This document shows positions 51,230-56,464 of a stretch of DNA of 56,464 nt, piece by piece. Location of the stretch: the NCBI GenBank assembly GCA_017398585.1, contig JAFQFS010000126.1, forward strand, positions 1-56,464. The letters are read 5' to 3'. This DNA is from Clostridia bacterium. GTDB taxonomy: Bacteria; Bacillota; Clostridia; Oscillospirales; CAG-272. The notes under the pieces are model-generated. The model saw only the letters and a program-made list of their open reading frames with translations. It was not told the origin of the DNA and did no database searches. Positions within the stretch are counted from its first letter, which is position 1, and each line of letters starts with the position of its first letter. The position numbers and the translations under genes were made by a program.

Positions 51230-54200
51230 ATGGTAAAACCTCAAAGAGTAGGAAAGAACATACGAATGAGTTTCTCCAAGATCGATGAGCCTCTGCAGAT
51301 GCCGAACCTCATCGAGATCCAGAAGGAGTCATTCAACTGGTTTCTTGAAAAAGGACTTATGGAAGTCCTCGAAGATGTTTCCCCTATTACGGACTACTCC
51401 GGCAACCTGTTCATCGACTTTGTCGGTTATTCGCTTGATTCCAAGCCGAAATACCCCGTCGAAGAATGCAAGGAACGTGACGTAAACTACGCCGCTCCTC
51501 TGAAGGTGGACGTCCGTCTCACCAACAAGCTCACCGGTGAAGTAAAACAGTCCTCCATCTTCATGGGCGACTTCCCGCTCATGACCGAAAAGGGTACCTT
51601 TGTCATCAACGGTGCGGAACGAGTTATCGTCTCCCAGATCGTCCGTTCCCCCGGCATCTATTACGACAGCACCATTGACAAGTCCGGTAAGCGCCTCTAT
51701 ACCGCTACCGTTATCCCCTACCGCGGCGCATGGCTTGAATACGAAACCGACGCAAACGACGTTTACTACGTCCGTATCGACAAAAACCGCAAGCTTCCCG
51801 TCACCATCCTCATCCGTGCCCTCGGCATCCAGACCCGTGAAGAAATCGAAGAAGTCTTCGGTACCGAAGTAAAGCTTCTCAACACTCTCGAAAAGGACAC
51901 CTGCGAAACCAAGGCGATCGAAAACAAGTCCTCCATCCGCGACGAAGCGCTCAAGGAAATCTACACCAAGCTCCGTCCGGGCGAACCTGCGATCGTTGAA
52001 TCCGCAGAGATCCTCATGAACGGTCTCTTCTTCGATCCCAAGCGCTATGACCTCTACCCCGTCGGCCGTCACAAGTACGACAAGAAGCTCGCCCTCGGCC
52101 AGAGACTTGCAGGCTACAAGCTCTCCAGACCCGTCGTCAGCCCGATCACCGGTGAAATCCTCTGCGAGGACGCGTTCGAAAACGGCCGCGTTCTTACCGT
52201 GGAAGAAGCTCTGGAAATCGAACGTGCCGGCGTATGCGAAGTTTACCTCGAACTCGAAGATGCAACCGAAGTCAAGGTATTCTCCAACGGCGCCGTTGAC
52301 CCGGTTTACATCCTCGGTTACGACCTCACCTCCTCCGGTGTTGCCGAAAAGTGCCGTCTCGATGTCCTTCTCGACATCATGAACAATTGCGGCGGCGACG
52401 AAGACGCCATCCGCAAGGAAGCAAAGCGCCGCATCGCGGAACTCTGCCCGAAGCACATCACCCGTGAAGATATCCTCTCCTCCATCAACTACCTGCTCGC
52501 CCTGTCCCACGACATCGGTACCACCGACGACATCGACCACCTCGGCAACCGTCGTCTGCGTTCCGTCGGCGAACTCCTTCAGAATCAGCTGAGAATCGGT
52601 CTTGCACGTATGGACAAGATCGTCAAGGAGAGAATGAATATCCAGGACAACGAATCGCTGTCCCCCCAGACCCTCATCAACATCCGTCCCGTTGTTACCG
52701 CAATCCGTGAATTCTTCGGAAGCTCCCCGCTTTCCCAGTTCATGGACCAGAACAACCCTCTCGCGGAACTGACCCACAAGAGACGTCTTTCCGCACTCGG
52801 CCCCGGCGGTCTCTCCCGTGACCGTGCATCCTTCGAAGTCCGTGACGTTCACTACACGCACTACGGCAGAATGTGCCCGATCGAGACCCCTGAAGGTCCG
52901 AACATCGGTCTGATCTCCTACCTCGCAACCTACGCGAAGATCTCCAAGTACGGCTTCATTGAAGCTCCGTACCGCAAGGTCGTTCACGAAACCATGGAAG
53001 ACGGTACCGTCCGTCACCGTGTCACCGACGAAATCGAATACATGACTGCGGACATCGAAGACAACCACATCGTCGCTCAGGCAAACGAACCCCTCGACGA
53101 CAACATGTGCTTCAAGAACGCAAAGGTCGTTGCAAGAAGCCGCGCGGAAATCCTTGAAGTGGACCCCTCCAAGATCACTCTTATGGACGTTTCCCCGAAG
53201 ATGGTCGTTTCCGTTGCCACCGCAATGATCCCCTTCCTTGAAAACGATGACAACTCCCGTGCGCTCATGGGTTCGAACATGCAGAAGCAGGCTGTGCCGC
53301 TCCTTACCACCGACTCCCCGATCGTCGGTACCGGTATGGAATACAAAGCTGCCGTAGACTCCGGCGTTGTCGTAGTCTGCGAAAACAGCGGCTGGGCGGA
53401 AAGCGTTACCGCGGACGAAATCGTCGTTCACTGCGATGACGGTCACAAGGACACTTATCGTCTCATCAAGTTCAAGAGATCCAACCAGGGTACCTGCGTC
53501 AACCAGAGACCCATCATCAATCAGGGTGACCGCGTCGAAGCCGGTCAGATCATCGCCGACGGTCCTTCCACCTCCGACGGTGAAATCGCCCTCGGTAAGA
53601 ACGCCCTCATCGGCTTCATGACCTGGGAAGGTTACAACTACGAAGACGCCGTTCTTCTGAACGAACGCCTCGTGCGCGACGACGTTTACACCTCCATCCA
53701 CATCGAAGAATATTCTCACGAAGCACGCGACACCAAGCTCGGTCCGGAAGAAATCACCCGTGAAATCCCGAACGTCGGTGACGACGCGCTCAAGGACCTC
53801 GATGCGAGCGGTATCATCAAGAAGGGTACCGAAGTACGCGCGGGCGATATCCTCGTCGGTAAGGTAACCCCGAAGGGTGAAACCGAACTGACCGCGGAAG
53901 AACGCCTGCTCCGTGCCATCTTCGGCGAAAAGGCACGCGAAGTAAGAGATACCTCTCTCCGCGTTCCGCACGGCGAAAACGGTACGATCGTAGACGTCAA
54001 GGTATTCACCAGAGAAGCAGGCGACGAACTTCCTCCGGGAGTCAACAAGGTCGTCCGTGTCTATATCGCACAGAAGCGTAAGATTTCCGTCGGCGACAAG
54101 ATGGCAGGCCGTCACGGCAACAAGGGTGTCGTATCCCGCATCCTCCCGCCGGAAGACATGCCCTTCCTGCCCGATGGCACTCCGCTTGACATCGTGCTCA

Positions 54201-55165
54201 ACCCGCTGGGCGTTCCGTCCCGAATGAACATCGGTCAGGTGCTTGAAGTTCACCTCGGCATCGCGGCAAAGAAGCTCGGCTGGAAGATCATGACCCCCGT
54301 ATTCGACGGTGCAACCGAAGCGGATATCTCCGAATGTCTCAAACTCGCAGGTCTCGACCGTGCAGTTCTCCCAAACGAAAACGTGACCGGTAAGAACCTG
54401 TTCGAAGAATCCTTCGACGCAGCGACCGGCATGCGCGACCTCCGCCCGATCACCGGCGAAGAACGTGAAGACGATGCTCACCTCGAACAGCTCCGCCAGA
54501 ATGGCAAGCTCCGCGTGGTAGACGGCAAGTCTATCCTGTATGACGGACGCACCGGCGTTCCGTTCGACAACCCGGTTACCGTCGGCATCATGTACTACCT
54601 CAAGCTCCACCACCTCGTTGACGATAAGATCCACGCACGTTCCACCGGTCCTTACTCCCTCGTTACCCAGCAGCCTCTCGGCGGTAAGGCACAGTTCGGC
54701 GGTCAGCGTTTCGGTGAAATGGAAGTATGGGCGCTTGAAGCATACGGCGCAGCTTACACTCTTCAGGAAATCCTTACCGTGAAGTCCGACGATACCATCG
54801 GTCGTGTCAAGACCTACGAAGCAATCGTCAAGGGTCAGAACATCCCGACTCCGGGCGTTCCGGAAGCATTCAAGGTCCTCGTCAAGGAACTTCAGTCCCT
54901 CGCACTTGACATCCGTGTCCTCGGCGAAGACGGCGAAGAAATCGAACTCGCTTCCATCGGCGACGAAGATATCCCGAGCCCGAACATCGTTTCCGACGGC
55001 AATGAAGTCACCGAAGAAGACGTCGGCACCGCAGTCGAAACCGACGATATGTACAAGTCCTTCCAGGACGAAACGTTCGACGAAGAACCCGACGACAGCG
55101 TCATGTTCGCAGCGGAACGCGGCGAATTCTCCTTCGACGACGACGGCCTCGGAGATTACGAATAA
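51230..55165 (+). CDS. rpoB: DNA-directed RNA polymerase subunit beta
   Basis: 1311 residues, slightly long for Firmicutes because of an acidic C-terminal extension after the usual end (roughly the last 90 residues, rich in Asp/Glu). All beta landmarks are present: the rifampicin region near residue 502 ([20 protein letters not shown], wild-type by comparison with E. coli), GPNIGLI, the [11 protein letters not shown] segment, [13 protein letters not shown] with the active-site lysines, and [26 protein letters not shown] lies before the ATG. It has its own promoter and is not preceded by rplJL. Confidence 0.99.
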   Translation: MVKPQRVGKNIRMSFSKIDEPLQMPNLIEIQKESFNWFLEKGLMEVLEDVSPITDYSGNLFIDFVGYSLDSKPKYPVEECKERDVNYAAPLKVDVRLTNKLTGEVKQSSIFMGDFPLMTEKGTFVINGAERVIVSQIVRSPGIYYDSTIDKSGKRLYTATVIPYRGAWLEYETDANDVYYVRIDKNRKLPVTILIRALGIQTREEIEEVFGTEVKLLNTLEKDTCETKAIENKSSIRDEALKEIYTKLRPGEPAIVESAEILMNGLFFDPKRYDLYPVGRHKYDKKLALGQRLAGYKLSRPVVSPITGEILCEDAFENGRVLTVEEALEIERAGVCEVYLELEDATEVKVFSNGAVDPVYILGYDLTSSGVAEKCRLDVLLDIMNNCGGDEDAIRKEAKRRIAELCPKHITREDILSSINYLLALSHDIGTTDDIDHLGNRRLRSVGELLQNQLRIGLARMDKIVKERMNIQDNESLSPQTLINIRPVVTAIREFFGSSPLSQFMDQNNPLAELTHKRRLSALGPGGLSRDRASFEVRDVHYTHYGRMCPIETPEGPNIGLISYLATYAKISKYGFIEAPYRKVVHETMEDGTVRHRVTDEIEYMTADIEDNHIVAQANEPLDDNMCFKNAKVVARSRAEILEVDPSKITLMDVSPKMVVSVATAMIPFLENDDNSRALMGSNMQKQAVPLLTTDSPIVGTGMEYKAAVDSGVVVVCENSGWAESVTADEIVVHCDDGHKDTYRLIKFKRSNQGTCVNQRPIINQGDRVEAGQIIADGPSTSDGEIALGKNALIGFMTWEGYNYEDAVLLNERLVRDDVYTSIHIEEYSHEARDTKLGPEEITREIPNVGDDALKDLDASGIIKKGTEVRAGDILVGKVTPKGETELTAEERLLRAIFGEKAREVRDTSLRVPHGENGTIVDVKVFTREAGDELPPGVNKVVRVYIAQKRKISVGDKMAGRHGNKGVVSRILPPEDMPFLPDGTPLDIVLNPLGVPSRMNIGQVLEVHLGIAAKKLGWKIMTPVFDGATEADISECLKLAGLDRAVLPNENVTGKNLFEESFDAATGMRDLRPITGEEREDDAHLEQLRQNGKLRVVDGKSILYDGRTGVPFDNPVTVGIMYYLKLHHLVDDKIHARSTGPYSLVTQQPLGGKAQFGGQRFGEMEVWALEAYGAAYTLQEILTVKSDDTIGRVKTYEAIVKGQNIPTPGVPEAFKVLVKELQSLALDIRVLGEDGEEIELASIGDEDIPSPNIVSDGNEVTEEDVGTAVETDDMYKSFQDETFDEEPDDSVMFAAERGEFSFDDDGLGDYE

Positions 55166-55182
55166 TTCACAAAAAATGGTTT

Positions 55183-55239
55183 TCGGGAAGGAACTTTTTT
55201 AAAAAAGTTCCTCCCCGACCCCCTCTTCAAAAACTTTTA
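55183..55239 (-). repeat. Dispersed palindromic repeat, copy 11 (rpoB-rpoC spacer)
   Basis: Hairpin TCGGGAAGGAACTTTTTT/AAAAAAGTTCCTCCCCGA then the tail CCCCCTCTTCAAAAACTTTT. It lies 17 bases after the rpoB stop, before rpoC. Confidence 0.9.
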
Positions 55240-55336
55240 AACTGAACAGGATAACAACGTTTGGGTATAAATTTACTGTATCTCAGATACCGTTTATCCG
55301 ATAAAGGTTTTTGAATACCTGAATGACAATTGGTTC

Positions 55337-55355
55337 TGTAAGGATGATCCTTACA
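55337..55355 (+). other. Small perfect hairpin before rpoC
   Basis: TGTAAGGA-TGA-TCCTTACA, 8-bp stem, in the 220-base rpoB-rpoC spacer about 30 bases before the rpoC start. No T run. It may influence rpoC translation or be a processing site. Confidence 0.5.
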
Positions 55356-55370
55356 ATTAAATATATATAG

Positions 55371-56464
<1,094 letters not shown>

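Noticed and set aside
51329-54634. 1101-codon open frame antisense to rpoB
   Set aside because: Shadow of a highly expressed gene with strong codon bias; repetitive acidic/hydrophobic translation without domains.

Overview
The window looks like the chromosome of a gut-type Clostridia bacterium (Oscillospirales or a near relative; the order is inference). The basis is the mix of Firmicutes housekeeping families (IreB, YerC/YecD, DacF-like carboxypeptidase, a Rrf2/IscR regulator with NifS/NifU, Firmicutes-type RpoC N-terminus), strong AGGAGG ribosome binding sites, TTGACA-17-TATAAT promoters and a moderately GC-rich composition. Glycan use is prominent: GH2 beta-galactosidase, GH29 fucosidase, a six-hairpin glycosidase, a polysaccharide deacetylase and three orphan lipoprotein solute-binding proteins.

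Layout. 1-1.2 kb: 5' part of a BspA-like leucine-rich-repeat surface protein, then an aberrant tRNA-Tyr-like sequence. 1.3-8 kb (minus): solute-binding lipoprotein, a probable ireB-AKR-ribF-dacF operon, glyA. 8.3-12.2 kb (plus): orphan MinD-like ATPase, a methylglyoxal-synthase homologue lacking its catalytic residues, a hairpin-rich gap, YmdB-type phosphoesterase, polysaccharide deacetylase. 12.3-20.9 kb: membrane proteins, XRE regulators, cytosolic parvulin, YHYH protein, an ECF sigma/anti-sigma pair and an SDR. 21-25.9 kb: tRNA-Cys and the cysteine/Fe-S cluster (nifS-nifU-cysK, Rrf2 regulator) interrupted by a glycosidase. 25.9-33.4 kb: XRE-AbrB/ABC operon, second solute-binding protein, exonuclease III, DMT transporter, an unrecognised gene and an AKR. 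33.5-34.2 kb: a gene-free island with nested inverted repeats. 34.3-44.7 kb: third solute-binding protein, XRE regulator plus heterodimeric ABC exporter, XRE/DUF6809-like divergent pair, lacZ. 44.8-47.9 kb: an AT-rich patch with three small secreted proteins and a second sigma/anti-sigma pair. 47.9-56.5 kb: fucosidase, methyltransferase, yerC, rplS, then rpoB and the start of rpoC on the plus strand.

The most striking window-wide signal is a dispersed palindromic repeat (at least 11 clear copies plus 2 variants and 1 short relative, roughly one per 4 kb). It consists of a 14-17 bp hairpin arm pair joined to an asymmetric tail. Most copies sit just after a stop codon with the hairpin first; a few lie in 5' leaders, and one separates rpoB from rpoC. 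Other leads are the residue-by-residue loss of catalytic sites in the MgsA-like and DacF-like proteins, and a MITE-like unit with 19-bp terminal inverted repeats. All functions are read from sequence and family knowledge only; no database search was run.
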